The position numbers were made by a program, and so were the translations under genes. Positions 41,550-49,982 of a stretch of DNA of 64,000 bases are shown here, one piece after another. Within the stretch, counting starts at the first letter, position 1, and each line of letters begins with the position of its first letter. A model generated the notes under the pieces. That model made no database searches. It saw only the letters and a list, made by a program, of their open reading frames with translations, and was not told the DNA's origin. The stretch comes from Mesorhizobium sp. M1E.F.Ca.ET.045.02.1.1 (lineage in GTDB: Bacteria > Pseudomonadota > Alphaproteobacteria > Rhizobiales > Rhizobiaceae), in contig NZ_CP034447.1 of the NCBI RefSeq assembly GCF_003952485.1, forward strand, positions 6,276,501 through 6,340,500, in the 5' to 3' direction.

Positions 41550-41759
41550 ATGGCAACCGGAACAGTGAAGTTTTTCAACGCCACCAAAGGCTTCGGCTTC
41601 ATCGAACAGGGCAATGGGCAGCCGGACGTGTTCGTCCATATTTCCGCCGTCGAGCGCGCCGGAATGCGTTCGCTCGCGGAGGGCCAGAAGGTGAGCTTCG
41701 ACATCGTGAAGGACCAGCGGAACGGCAAGAGCTCCGCGGAGAACCTGCAGGCGGCCTGA
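41550..41759 (+). CDS. cspA: Cold-shock protein (CspA family)
   Basis: 69 residues of the OB-fold cold-shock domain. RNP1 is KGFGFIEQ and RNP2 is VFVHIS; the start [16 protein letters not shown] is canonical. It binds single-stranded nucleic acids as an RNA chaperone. The site GGAAGGA precedes the ATG. Rhizobia carry several such paralogues, so the exact cspA number cannot be given. The small 62-residue gene follows after 133 bases. Confidence 0.93.
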   Translation: MATGTVKFFNATKGFGFIEQGNGQPDVFVHISAVERAGMRSLAEGQKVSFDIVKDQRNGKSSAENLQAA

Positions 41760-41892
41760 TGCGGTGCATCCATGGCCTTTGACCGCGGATGTACCGGCAT
41801 TGGCCTTGGAGCACTTTGGGGGAGCATTTTGGGGAGCATCTGGAGAGGGTCGGGCTTGCCCGGCCTTCTTCGTATCAAACAGCGAGGAGACC

Positions 41893-42081
41893 ATGGCCGA
41901 AACGAGTTTGTTCAAGCCGAAGGCGGACGCCAAGAGCGAAGCCACCACGAACACGGCGCGCGCGATCATCGAGCGGGAAGCGGCGGCCCGGCAGGCAAAG
42001 ACGGAACGGCTTCGCGCGGCAAGGCTCGCGCGCGGGGCGGTTGAAGCGCCGCCGAAGAAAAAGCAGGCCGGGCGAAAATAG
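41893..42081 (+). CDS. Small basic helical protein (62 residues)
   Basis: MAETSLFKPKADAKSEATTN opens the protein, then a long charged helix TARAIIEREAAARQAKTERL, then a Lys/Arg-rich tail PPKKKQAGRK. A GAGGAG site precedes the ATG. The same pattern (SLFKPKAD..., NTARAII) is found in small proteins of other Rhizobiales; the function is unknown. It follows the cold-shock gene on the same strand. Confidence 0.7.
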   Translation: MAETSLFKPKADAKSEATTNTARAIIEREAAARQAKTERLRAARLARGAVEAPPKKKQAGRK

Positions 42082-42275
42082 CGACAGCGGCACCGGGCAT
42101 ATTCGCGCCAGGCGAAAGTGGTCGTTCCGCAGATGTTGCGTCCAGCCGGTGACGGCGTTGATGGCGCCGTCGCGTGTGAAATCGAGCCCGCCTGTCGGCA
42201 ACGGCGACGGCACCTGCGTGACTCGGAGGCTCGAGTTCCTCTATAGGATGTCGCTCCCCTCCCCGGAGCCGTCCC

Positions 42276-43661
42276 ATGTCCGCCTCCCTCGTCGCCGAAT
42301 TGCGCGCCGCCTGCCGCAACGCCACCATCTGGGACGCCGTCGAGCTCGCCGCCCGCGACCCAGGCTTCGACGCCCGCAATTTCGGCGCCTCGGCGCTGGT
42401 GCGGCCGCGTGATACCGAGGGCGTGGCAGCACTGGTCGCCTTCTGCGCGGAGCGCGGCATTAGCTTCGTCGCGCAGGGCGGGCGCACCGGGCTTGCGGGC
42501 GGGGCGGCGACTTCCGCCGGTCAGGTGATCTGCGACCTCGGCGCCATGAACCGGATCGAGGAGATCGACCCGTCCGCGCGCGTGGCGATCGTTGAGGCCG
42601 GCGCGACGCTTGGGCTCCTGCAGGAAGCGGCGGCCCAGCATGGGCTCGACCCCGGCATCGACCTTGCCGCGCGCGGCAGCGCCACCATCGGCGGCATGGT
42701 TTCCACCAATGCCGGCGGCATCATGGCCTTCCGCAACGGCACGATGCGCCACCGGGTGCTCGGCTTAGAGGCGGTGCTGCCGGACGGGCGCGTGTTTTCA
42801 GACCTCACCCGGGTGCTGAAGACCAGCGCCGGCTACGACCTGAAACACCTCTTCATCGGCGCGGAGGGTACGCTGGGCATCGTCACCCGCGTGGCGCTCC
42901 GGCTCGACCCGGTCGCGGGAGCGAGCGCGACCGCGCTGGTCGGCGTGCCAGATGCGCAAAGTGCGCAGCGCATCGTGCGGCATTTCCTTAGGCAAACCGG
43001 CACGCGGCTCAGCGCCGCCGAGATCCTGTGGCAGCGCTTTGCCGCTCTCATGCAGCGGACGCTGGGCTATGCGCCCGGCAGCCTGCCGCTGGAGGCGCCC
43101 TGCCTGCTGGTGCTCGGGCTCGGCGCCGACAGCATGGAGGCGGCGCGAGCTGCGCTCGAGGACGGGTTGGCGGCGGTCTGGGACGAGGCCGGCATCATCG
43201 ACGGGCTGGTGGCGAGCTCCGACGCACAGGCGGAAGCAATCTGGCGGCTGCGCGAGGAGACCGAGCAGATCGAGCGCATGCACCATCTGCCGCCTTCATT
43301 CGACGTGTCAGTGCCGGGCGGCGCGCTGGACGACTATGTGGCGCGCATCGAGGCGGGGCTGAAGCGGGTCGACGCCTCATACGCGCCTTACGTGTTCGGC
43401 CATCTCGCCGACGGCAATCTGCACATCTCCATCAACACCGACGGGCCGGTCCCGCATGAGCGGCACGCGGCGATCGAGGACGTGCTCTATGAGGGGCTTT
43501 GCGAAGCCGGCGGCTCGTTCTCGGCCGAGCACGGGGTGGGGCTCGACAAGCGCGACGCCTATGAGCGCCACGCCGACCCGGTGAAGCGGGAATTGGCGCG
43601 GAAGGTGAAGGCGATGATCGATCCGGGCAACGTGATGAATCCGGGGAAGGTTGTCGGCTGA
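42276..43661 (+). CDS. FAD-linked oxidase, GlcD/D-2-hydroxyacid dehydrogenase type
   Basis: 461 residues. The PCMH-type FAD-binding domain (about 40-215) contains FVAQGGRTGLAGGAATSAGQ and ARGSATIGGMVSTNAGGIMA; the FAD_oxidase_C domain holds HLADGNLHISINTDGPV, the metal/substrate loop, and FSAEHGVGLDKRDAY. Such enzymes oxidise D-lactate, glycolate or D-2-hydroxyglutarate and pass electrons to quinone or ETF. The exact acid is not predictable. Complete length. A type D repeat follows. Confidence 0.9.
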   Translation: MSASLVAELRAACRNATIWDAVELAARDPGFDARNFGASALVRPRDTEGVAALVAFCAERGISFVAQGGRTGLAGGAATSAGQVICDLGAMNRIEEIDPSARVAIVEAGATLGLLQEAAAQHGLDPGIDLAARGSATIGGMVSTNAGGIMAFRNGTMRHRVLGLEAVLPDGRVFSDLTRVLKTSAGYDLKHLFIGAEGTLGIVTRVALRLDPVAGASATALVGVPDAQSAQRIVRHFLRQTGTRLSAAEILWQRFAALMQRTLGYAPGSLPLEAPCLLVLGLGADSMEAARAALEDGLAAVWDEAGIIDGLVASSDAQAEAIWRLREETEQIERMHHLPPSFDVSVPGGALDDYVARIEAGLKRVDASYAPYVFGHLADGNLHISINTDGPVPHERHAAIEDVLYEGLCEAGGSFSAEHGVGLDKRDAYERHADPVKRELARKVKAMIDPGNVMNPGKVVG

Positions 43662-43667
43662 GGTGGC

Positions 43668-43803
43668 GCCTTTTCCTCGCCCCCACGGAGTGGGGGAGAG
43701 GTGGCTCGGCGAAGCCGAGACGGAGCGGGGGAACTCCCTACAAAGGCCCCCTCTCCGGCTCGCTGCGCTCGGCCCCTCGCCTCCGCCAAGGCGAGGGGCC
43801 AAA
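43668..43803. repeat. Dispersed GC-rich palindromic repeat (type D)
   Basis: CCTCGCCCCCACGGAGTGGG and GGTGGCTCGGCGAAGCCGAG to the left, CTCGCCTCCGCCAAGGCGAG to the right. A close relative lies at 58513-58644. It follows the GlcD-like gene and precedes the globin remnant. Confidence 0.7.
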
Positions 43804-43809
43804 GGCGAT

Positions 43810-43950
43810 TCACGCCGCCAATTGCACCTCGCGCGCCGCCGCGATCATGACCCCGGCGAGCAGGCCGTAAGCGGCTTCCCAGGCTTCGCGCACGTCAGCC
43901 GTGAAGGCAGGGCCAAGGCCCCGGGTCGAGCGTCTCCTGGAGTCTGACAT
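43810..43950 (-). pseudogene. C-terminal remnant of a bacterial globin
   Basis: A frame of 46 codons whose last 36 residues, GLGPAFTADVREAWEAAYGL followed by LAGVMIAAAREVQLAA, match the G-H helix end of bacterial globins/flavohaemoglobin-type haem domains (usual length 135-140). The segments that hold the proximal and distal haem ligands are absent and the first ten residues are out of frame with globin sequence, so it is a remnant. Confidence 0.6.
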
Positions 43951-44091
43951 GCGCGACAATCGCCTCCGGCCGTTTCGCGGGAATGCCGGGTGACACGGCG
44001 AAGTGTTTCAGGCTTGTCTCCGCGCGGTATCCGATAGCGGGAGGAGGTTACTCGCGCCCAGCGCGAGAAATCATGCACCGCCGGCGGACAG

Positions 44092-44196
44092 CACCCCCTC
44101 TGGTCTGCCGACCATCTCCCCGCAAGGAGGAAGATCAGATGGCGCGTCGGCTCTCGCCAATCCCCCCTTGCGGGAGATGTCCGCCGGGACATTGGG
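44092..44196. repeat. Dispersed GC-rich palindromic repeat (type A, shortened)
   Basis: CACCCCCTCTGGTCTGCCGA, CATCTCCCCGCAAGGAGGAA and CCAATCCCCCCTTGCGGGAG show a compact, partly degraded copy of the type A element seen at 46230 and 49697. It lies downstream of the tetR gene. Confidence 0.65.
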
Positions 44197-44227
44197 GATC
44201 ACGGCGCCAGCCCGGATACGCACCCCT

Positions 44228-44809
44228 TCACGGGGGCGAGGAATCCAGACTGACCAGCCGCTTCGCCGCCTCCGCCGCGGCCGTGCAGTAGCTCGGGTCG
44301 CCATGGATCAGGATCATCACCATGGCGCCTTCGATCAAAAGGGCCAGCTCGCGCGCCCGCGTTTTCGGGGCCGGCACTTTCGCCTGGCCAAGCAGCGTCT
44401 CCAGGTGCCGCTCCATCAACGCCTTGTGCTGGCGGGCGATGGCGCGCGCGGGGTGACCTGACAGGTCGGCAAGCTCGATGGCCAGCCGGGTGAAGCCCGA
44501 GCCAGCCCAGCGCGGCTTGGACGACCATTTCACCAGGCCTTCGAACAGCTTGTCGATCAGCTCGGCCGCGCTGCCCGAAAGGTCGATGCCGTAGTTCTGG
44601 AAGTCTGCGAAGGTGCGCTCGTGCTGCGAGGCGAGCACGGCGGTCAGCAGCGCGTCCTTGCTGTCGAAGTGATTGTAGAGCGTGCGCTTGGTGACGCCCG
44701 CCGCCTCCGCGATCTCGTCCATGCCGACGCGGAAGAAGCCCCGGCGGCGAAACAGCTTGTAGGCCGCCTGCAGTATTTCGGGCCTCGTCTCTTCGGACGC
44801 TCTGGGCAT
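44228..44809 (-). CDS. TetR/AcrR family transcriptional regulator
   Basis: 193 residues. The N-terminal HTH (ETRPEILQAAYKLFRRRGFF then MDEIAEAAGVTKRTLYNHFD) is classic TetR, and the C-terminal ligand domain contains ELIDKLFEGLVKW and a TetR_C-type helix bundle. It is divergent from the FMN-dependent hydroxy-acid oxidase with about 105 bases between starts, so it likely controls that gene. In the gap, AAGTATACTT (44832-44841) is a 10-base palindrome that may be part of the operator. Confidence 0.88.
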   Translation of the reverse strand: MPRASEETRPEILQAAYKLFRRRGFFRVGMDEIAEAAGVTKRTLYNHFDSKDALLTAVLASQHERTFADFQNYGIDLSGSAAELIDKLFEGLVKWSSKPRWAGSGFTRLAIELADLSGHPARAIARQHKALMERHLETLLGQAKVPAPKTRARELALLIEGAMVMILIHGDPSYCTAAAEAAKRLVSLDSSPP

Positions 44810-44914
44810 GGGGCGCTGCCGTGGCCGTTGAAAGTATACTTGCTAGTGAATTTACATCGGCGGGCAAGCGGCCTTCAATCATCGGTGCAAGCTAATATTC
44901 GATGGGAGGCGACC

Positions 44915-46141
44915 ATGGAAAGAGTAGTCCCCACGGCGCTCGATGTCCCGACAGGGATGGTGACGCTGCCTGATGCGATCGGGGCAGCCCCGGCGGCGCC
45001 AAGGCTGATGACGGACATGACCTGCATCGAGGACCTGCGCCGGGCGGCGCGCCGCCGGGTGCCGCGCGTCTTCTTCGACTATGCCGAGGCCGGCTCCTAT
45101 GCCGAGCAGACGCTGCGCACCAACCGCGCCGACCTCGAGCGCATCACGTTCAGGCAGCGCGTGCTGGTCGATGTCGAGCAGCGCGACACGGCAACCACGA
45201 TCCTCGGCGAGAAGGTATCGCTGCCGGTGGCGCTGGCGCCGATCGGCCTCGGCGGCATGCAATGGGCCGATGGCGAGATCCTTGCCTGCCGCGCGGCAAA
45301 GGCTGCCGGCATACCCTATACGATGAGCACGATGTCGATCTCATCGATCGAGGACGTCGCGCAAGCCGTCGGCAAGCCATTCTGGTTCCAGCTCTATGTG
45401 ATGAAGGACCGCGGCTTCGTGCGAGCGCTCGCCGAGCGGGCGCTTGCCGCGCGCTGCAGCGCGCTGGTGCTCACCGTCGACCTGCAGGTGCTGGGCCAGC
45501 GCCACGTCGACATCAGGAACGGGCTTTCGGTGCCGCCGGCGCTGAAAGTCCGCACGATCCTCGACATTGCCAGCCGGCCGGCCTGGGCGGCCCGGATGCT
45601 CACGGCAAGGCGCTGGACCTTCGGCAACCTCGCCGGTCATGTGAAGGGCGAGGACAACATCAAGGCGGTGGCCGACTGGGTGGCGCACCAGTTCGACGCG
45701 ACGCTGAGCTGGAGCGACGTCGAGTGGATCCGCAGCATCTGGCCGGGCAAGCTGATCCTCAAGGGCATCCTCAATGTCGACGACGCGCGCTCCGCCAGCA
45801 AGGCCGGCGCCGACGCCATCGTGGTCTCCAACCATGGCGGCCGGCAGCTCGACGGCGCGCCGTCCACCATCTCGATGCTGCCGAGGATCGCCGAGGCGGT
45901 GGGCTCGGAGGTCGAGGTGCTGTTCGACGGCGGCGTGCGCTCGGGCCAGGATGTGATGCGTGCCCTAGCCTTGGGCGCCCGCGCCTGCCTGGTCGGACGC
46001 GCCTATGTCTACGGCCTCGGCGCCGGCGGCGAAGCGGGCGTGGCGACAGCCATCGAGATCCTGCGCAAGGAGCTGTCGGTCACCATGGCGCTGACGGGAA
46101 CACGCAGCATCGCGGAGATCGACGGCAGGGTGCTGAATTAG
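44915..46141 (+). CDS. FMN-dependent alpha-hydroxy-acid oxidase/dehydrogenase (LldD-like)
   Basis: 408 residues, TIM-barrel. The FMN-binding and active-site features are visible: FFDYAEAGSYAEQTLRTNRA, PVALAPIGLGGMQ, the catalytic His of VVSNHGGRQLDGAPS, and ILKGILNVDDARSASKAGAD and FDGGVRSGQDVMRALALGAR. This family oxidises L-lactate, glycolate, mandelate or similar; PFWFQLYVMKDRG supports the LldD/lactate group. GGGAGG precedes the ATG at 44915. Divergent tetR gene upstream and a D-2-hydroxyacid-type oxidase nearby suggest a hydroxy-acid catabolic region. Confidence 0.9.
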   Translation: MERVVPTALDVPTGMVTLPDAIGAAPAAPRLMTDMTCIEDLRRAARRRVPRVFFDYAEAGSYAEQTLRTNRADLERITFRQRVLVDVEQRDTATTILGEKVSLPVALAPIGLGGMQWADGEILACRAAKAAGIPYTMSTMSISSIEDVAQAVGKPFWFQLYVMKDRGFVRALAERALAARCSALVLTVDLQVLGQRHVDIRNGLSVPPALKVRTILDIASRPAWAARMLTARRWTFGNLAGHVKGEDNIKAVADWVAHQFDATLSWSDVEWIRSIWPGKLILKGILNVDDARSASKAGADAIVVSNHGGRQLDGAPSTISMLPRIAEAVGSEVEVLFDGGVRSGQDVMRALALGARACLVGRAYVYGLGAGGEAGVATAIEILRKELSVTMALTGTRSIAEIDGRVLN

Positions 46142-46145
46142 GGTG

Positions 46146-46392
46146 GCGCGCTCCCTTCTCCCGTTCACGGGGAGAAGGTGCCCGCAGGGCGGATGAGGGG
46201 CGGAGCGAGCATCAGAGACGCCGGCGGGACAGCACCCCCCTCTGGTCTGCCGACCATCTCCCCCGCAAGGGGGGAGATTGGCAGCTTTGGCGACGACGCC
46301 TTCCTTTTTACAATTGGCGATTGGCGAAAGCCGGTGCGACACCCAATCTCCCCCCTTGCGGGGGAGATGTCCGGTAGGACAGAGGGGGGTGC
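46146..46392. repeat. Dispersed GC-rich palindromic repeats (two types adjoining)
   Basis: 46146-46205 holds TCCCTTCTCCCGTTCACGGG with a matching GGAGAAGG arm; 46230-46392 is a complete type A copy (CCCCCGCAAGGGGGGAGATT...CAATCTCCCCCCTTGCGGGG, with about 70 bases between). Both lie between the LldD-like gene and the BA14K-like gene, convergent to each other. Confidence 0.75.
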
Positions 46393-46431
46393 CTCGCGCT
46401 GGCCTTGCAGGTGATCACCGCGAAGAAGCCC

Positions 46432-47253
46432 CTACTCGCACTCCCGGCGCGGGCCGCCGTCGAAGGGCTGGTAGGTGTTGTCCTGCGGATTGTAGGTGCG
46501 GTAGCGGCTGAAGCAGTCGTCGATGTGGTCGCCCGAAAACTGCGGGCCCAGGAGCCGATCCCTGGGAGTCTGTTCCTCCGGCGAAATCTCCTCCGGCGGG
46601 CCGCCATAGGTGGTGGCGTAGCCGTCGCGTGTCGGGGCGTAGCCTTCCATCTCGGCCTGGTCGTCGATCACCTGGCCTTGATCGGTCTGCTCATTCTGGG
46701 TCGCGTCGGTCGAGGCGGTGCTGTCGCCGCCGGGATCGAAATAGGGCGAGACGCAGGGCCGCAGTTCGCCGCTGTAGGAGCGGTAGCTGTTTTCTTCCGA
46801 GCGGTAGCTGCGATAGCGGTTGGCGCACCATTCGAGATGGGCGGCGGGCAACCGTGCCTGCTGCTGGGCCGGCGCATCCGCCTGCCGGGAAGGCTCAGCC
46901 GCATTGGCGTCGGGCGCGGGCAGGCCGGGCTGGGAGACATCGGGCAATGGCTGCAATTGCCGCGGCGCGGGCGCCGGCGTCGCGAGGGCTGCGGTCTGCG
47001 TGCTATTCGCCTTGGCCGTCGCGTCCGCCTTGGCGGGCGCGCCGGCCGCCTGCTGGGCGGGAATACGTTCGAGCCCCTGCCTTGCCGGATCGACCGGCCG
47101 GGCGTCCTTGGTCCACAGCTCTGAGACACCGATCGCCGGCGTTGCCTGGCGCACCGGCTTGGCGGCGAGCAGCCAGGTGGCGAAGGCGAGCCCGCTGGCA
47201 AACACCGCCAAGGTGAACACGAAACCAGCGACAATTCCCAACAAAGCCTTCAC
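46432..47253 (-). CDS. BA14K-like protein with two Cys-containing repeats
   Basis: 273 residues. One membrane-anchoring or signal helix at about 5-30 (LGIVAGFVFTLAVFASGLAF), a Pro/Ala/Gln-rich linker, and two copies of the BA14K-type motif: HLEWCANRYRSYRSEENSYR with LRPCVSPY, and HIDDCFSRYRTYNPQDNTYQ with GPRREC. BA14K proteins of Brucella and rhizobia are immunoreactive or lectin-like envelope proteins. Two tandem domains with a long linker are less usual than the single-domain form. Start: GTG 47253 with AAGGA upstream. Confidence 0.8.
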   Translation of the reverse strand: MKALLGIVAGFVFTLAVFASGLAFATWLLAAKPVRQATPAIGVSELWTKDARPVDPARQGLERIPAQQAAGAPAKADATAKANSTQTAALATPAPAPRQLQPLPDVSQPGLPAPDANAAEPSRQADAPAQQQARLPAAHLEWCANRYRSYRSEENSYRSYSGELRPCVSPYFDPGGDSTASTDATQNEQTDQGQVIDDQAEMEGYAPTRDGYATTYGGPPEEISPEEQTPRDRLLGPQFSGDHIDDCFSRYRTYNPQDNTYQPFDGGPRRECE

Positions 47254-47724
47254 GCCGCGTTCCTTCAGCCCCGCTTAAAGAATGGCGCGGCGTGGATCCG
47301 GTTCCCACGAGAAGAGGGCAATGTTGAGGCCCGCCGAGGCAGGAAACGGGAGAGCCCCGCGTGCTCCGGGGAGAAGCAGGCGGGGCTCAAGGATCGCTAG
47401 GGGGACCTAGCTAAGGGACTTATTCAGCTAAGGACTTTTGATGATCCAAAAGGATCGATGACAGTATCGGGGTTTTTGCGGGCCGCCGCATCGTGCAAAC
47501 GAAGGAATAAAGCAAGCGATCCTTCGTTCACATGGTGCGGTCGTGACGGCACCGTCCCATGCTTGCGTCAGCCGGCGGCCACTACCACCACCCCCCGCCG
47601 GTTAGGCCCGGCAGCCGGCATATTGCCCCCAACAGGGCTGCCGGGCCGCCCCTTGGAGCAATTCCAGGAAAAGTGCGAAGCGATTTTCCGTTCGGAATTG
47701 CTCTAGTGGCCACAAGCCCGCGCT
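47254..47724. other. Intergenic region holding a palindromic repeat
   Basis: 471 bases with no plausible gene. The part near 47397-47440 repeats CTAAGGGACTT/CTAAGGACTTTT. A GAGCAATTCC-type repeat occupies 47656-47703. It separates the BA14K-like gene (whose promoter must lie here) from the 3-prime end of the epmB-like gene. Confidence 0.5.
47656..47703. repeat. GAGCAATTCC-type palindromic repeat (intact copy)
   Basis: Perfect 10-base arms GAGCAATTCC (47656-47665) and GGAATTGCTC (47694-47703) enclose AGGAAAAGTGCGAAGCGATT. Same family as 17188-17235 and 52812-52854. Confidence 0.75.
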
Positions 47725-48609
47725 TCAGAGGTCGGTCACCACCTCGGTATACGCCCTCACCACGCCATCCTGCCCGCGAATGCGCCACGTCTCACCCTCC
47801 CGCCCTTCGATGTGGCTGGCCGCCAGCGGCACCTTGCCGCCGCCATCGGGCAGGTCGATGACATAGGTCGGGTTGCAGATGCCGGAGAGCCGGGCGCGCA
47901 GTTCGGCGACCAGCGCCTGGCCTTCCTCGATCGTGGCGCGGCGATGCGCCATGCCGCGCGCCAGGTCGCCATGGTGCAGGTAGTAGGGCTTGACGCCGAG
48001 CCGGTACATCAGCTCGCGGCAGAGTTCTTCTAGCACCTCGACATTGTCGTTGACGCCTTTGAGCAAAACGCTCTGGTTGAGCAGCACGAAACCCGCCTGC
48101 CGCATCGTCCGGCAGGCCGTTTCGGCTTCGGCGGTGATCTCGCGGGGATGGTTGAAGTGGGCCACCACCGTCACCAACAACCTGCTCTGCAGGGTGGCGA
48201 CCAACCCAGCCGTGATGCGCGACGGCAGCGCCACCGGCACGCGGGTGTGGATGCGTAAGAGCCGCACATGCGGCAGCGCCTCGATGCGGGCGCGGATTTC
48301 GGCAAGTGCCTTGTCGGGCAGCGACAGCGGATCGCCGCCGGTCAGGATCACCTCGCGGATCTCGGGGTGGCCGGCGATGTATGCCAGCGCCGGCTCCAGC
48401 GCCTCGCGCGTATAGCCGCGGCCGATCGACGTCAGCGACTCCTTCCGGAAGCAGAAGCGGCAATAGACCGCGCATTGATAGGTCGGGAACAAAAGCACGC
48501 GGTCGGCATGGCGATGCGTCAGCCTGGGCACCGGGCTGAATTCGTGGTCGCCGATCGGGTCGTCGAGCTCGCCCTCGGTTGCCACGAGTTCCTCCGGCGA
48601 CGGGATCAC
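47725..48609 (-). CDS. EF-P lysine aminomutase-like radical SAM protein, N-terminus missing
   Basis: About 294 residues of a KamA/EpmB-type radical SAM enzyme. The cluster motif CAVYCRFCFRKE (CxxxCxxC) binds the 4Fe-4S/SAM; also seen are EVILTGGDPLSLPDKAL, RIHTRVPVALPSRI and a PLP region with GVKPYYLHHGDLARGMAHRR. EpmB converts lysine to beta-lysine for the modification of EF-P. Known EpmB proteins are about 340 residues. Here the coding frame upstream (ADPIRAQVIPSPEE) is still recognisable but ends at a stop near 48644, with no ATG; GTG 48609 is the only start. About 50 N-terminal residues are thus missing. Confidence 0.7.
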   Translation of the reverse strand: MIPSPEELVATEGELDDPIGDHEFSPVPRLTHRHADRVLLFPTYQCAVYCRFCFRKESLTSIGRGYTREALEPALAYIAGHPEIREVILTGGDPLSLPDKALAEIRARIEALPHVRLLRIHTRVPVALPSRITAGLVATLQSRLLVTVVAHFNHPREITAEAETACRTMRQAGFVLLNQSVLLKGVNDNVEVLEELCRELMYRLGVKPYYLHHGDLARGMAHRRATIEEGQALVAELRARLSGICNPTYVIDLPDGGGKVPLAASHIEGREGETWRIRGQDGVVRAYTEVVTDL

Positions 48610-49982
48610 CTGTGCGCGGATCGGGTCCGCGCTGTGAACTTCTGCCTAATCCCGGGATCTCCAACCGACCGCTTCTTTCTTGCCGTCGATCTGGTACCTG
48701 AGATCGGCACCTTCTTTAACCCTGGTCGGTTCGAGGCTTGGCTATGGTTCGATAGCTTTCCGTGCCGCCATACGTTGGAGGATGTGCTTGCCGGTACCAG
48801 CCCGGCATGTGGGCTGCCCCGCGCCATGAAAGCGCGAAGGGAAGGGGGCGATGTGCGTTACGGCGCATCGAGGCCGCCGCGGCGCCGGTTGAAGGAGTTC
48901 GCACCGGCCAGCGACCAGCCGAAAGTCTGCTTGTCGGCTTAGACGGTGTTCCCGCCTGTCCGTCGTCCGACGATAATATGGTCCCGCGGCCGGTAGCATC
49001 CAAAGAATTGCCGTCCGCCATCGGTAGGCCGGAGGTTGGATGATCTGCAGGCAGCCAAGCCACCTGCCGCCGCAAGAGGTTGGCAGTGCCATCCGAATTC
49101 GGAGCCGGTCACACGACGGGTAGTGCCGCGTCGCAGGATTGATGTCTGATGTGACATAGGGCCAGACGCGCATGCAGATCGTCGCATAAAACCTCGATTT
49201 GCGTCGGCGGTTTCTGAGGGTACCTGGTTCAAAGCGGCGGCGGTCTTGATGGGTGACATCAATGCGTCGAAACGGCCGACAGGCACGAACGTCGCACCCG
49301 GTCTCTAGGCAATTCTCGAAATAATTGTCGCAGAGTACCATATTTGTGCCACCTACCTGGTTGCCATTGGGCTCCTCCCGAGCGTGAGGCGGCGTCGGCG
49401 TATCGCCGTTTATCCGGTCGGCCACGACCAGAGAGCGCAGAGCGCGTGTCACCAGTTGTTTCAGAACGGCAAACAGCCCAATAAAACGAACGAGCGGCGC
49501 GCTAGACCAGTCCATCCACGCTACGGCCGTCGCCCGGTACTGTCAAGCGCGATCGGAAGCGAGACGTCGCCGATTCTCCATCCTGCCGCGCCCAAGAAAA
49601 TTGCCGTGCAACTGTTCCGCGCATTCTTTCTGGCCGCCCTCGCCGCTCCCGGGCTCTGAGGGTGAAGCCCGACAGGGTTAGGAAGCTGGCGTTCCCGCCC
49701 ACCCCCCTCTGGCCTGGCCGGCCATTCTCCCCCGCAAGGGGGGAGATCGGGATGTCGCCGCGCGTTTTCGCCAATCTCCAGCGTTGCAAGGAAGGCGCCG
49801 CCATTCGAACTGCCAATCTCCCCCCTTGCGGGGGAGATGTCCGGCAGGACAGAGGGGGTGTGACGGAACGCCGACCTCGCTCCCCTCGACTTTCGCCGCA
49901 ATCGACCCGAGCCATCTTTTCGGGCAATCTCTCCTCCTGTCCACGCCATGGGGCGGCGGCGTGCGGCCGAGGGAGGATTCCA
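48610..49982. other. Gene-poor 1.4-kb stretch
   Basis: No gene can be supported. One frame on the minus strand (48742-49515) stays open for 257 codons, but its protein is arginine-rich and without strand or helix patterns, and its codon third positions lack the GC bias of neighbouring genes. The stretch begins exactly where the epmB-like frame breaks and ends with a type A repeat, so it could be a rearrangement scar. Confidence 0.5.
49697..49862. repeat. Dispersed GC-rich palindromic repeat (type A, intact)
   Basis: CACCCCCCTCTGGCCTGGCC, then CCCCCGCAAGGGGGGAGATC; the inverted half CAATCTCCCCCCTTGCGGGG and GTCCGGCAGGACAGAGGGGG follow about 65 bases later. Upstream of the acyl-CoA synthetase gene. 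Confidence 0.8.

Noticed and set aside
44832..44841. AAGTATACTT as a definite TetR operator
   Set aside because: A ten-base palindrome alone is too short to call; TetR sites usually have longer arms. It is only mentioned with the tetR gene.
48742..49515. Open frame of 257 codons on the minus strand in the gene-poor gap
   Set aside because: The product is Arg-rich with no domain pattern or signal, codon third positions lack the GC bias of real genes here, and no ribosome site precedes a start.
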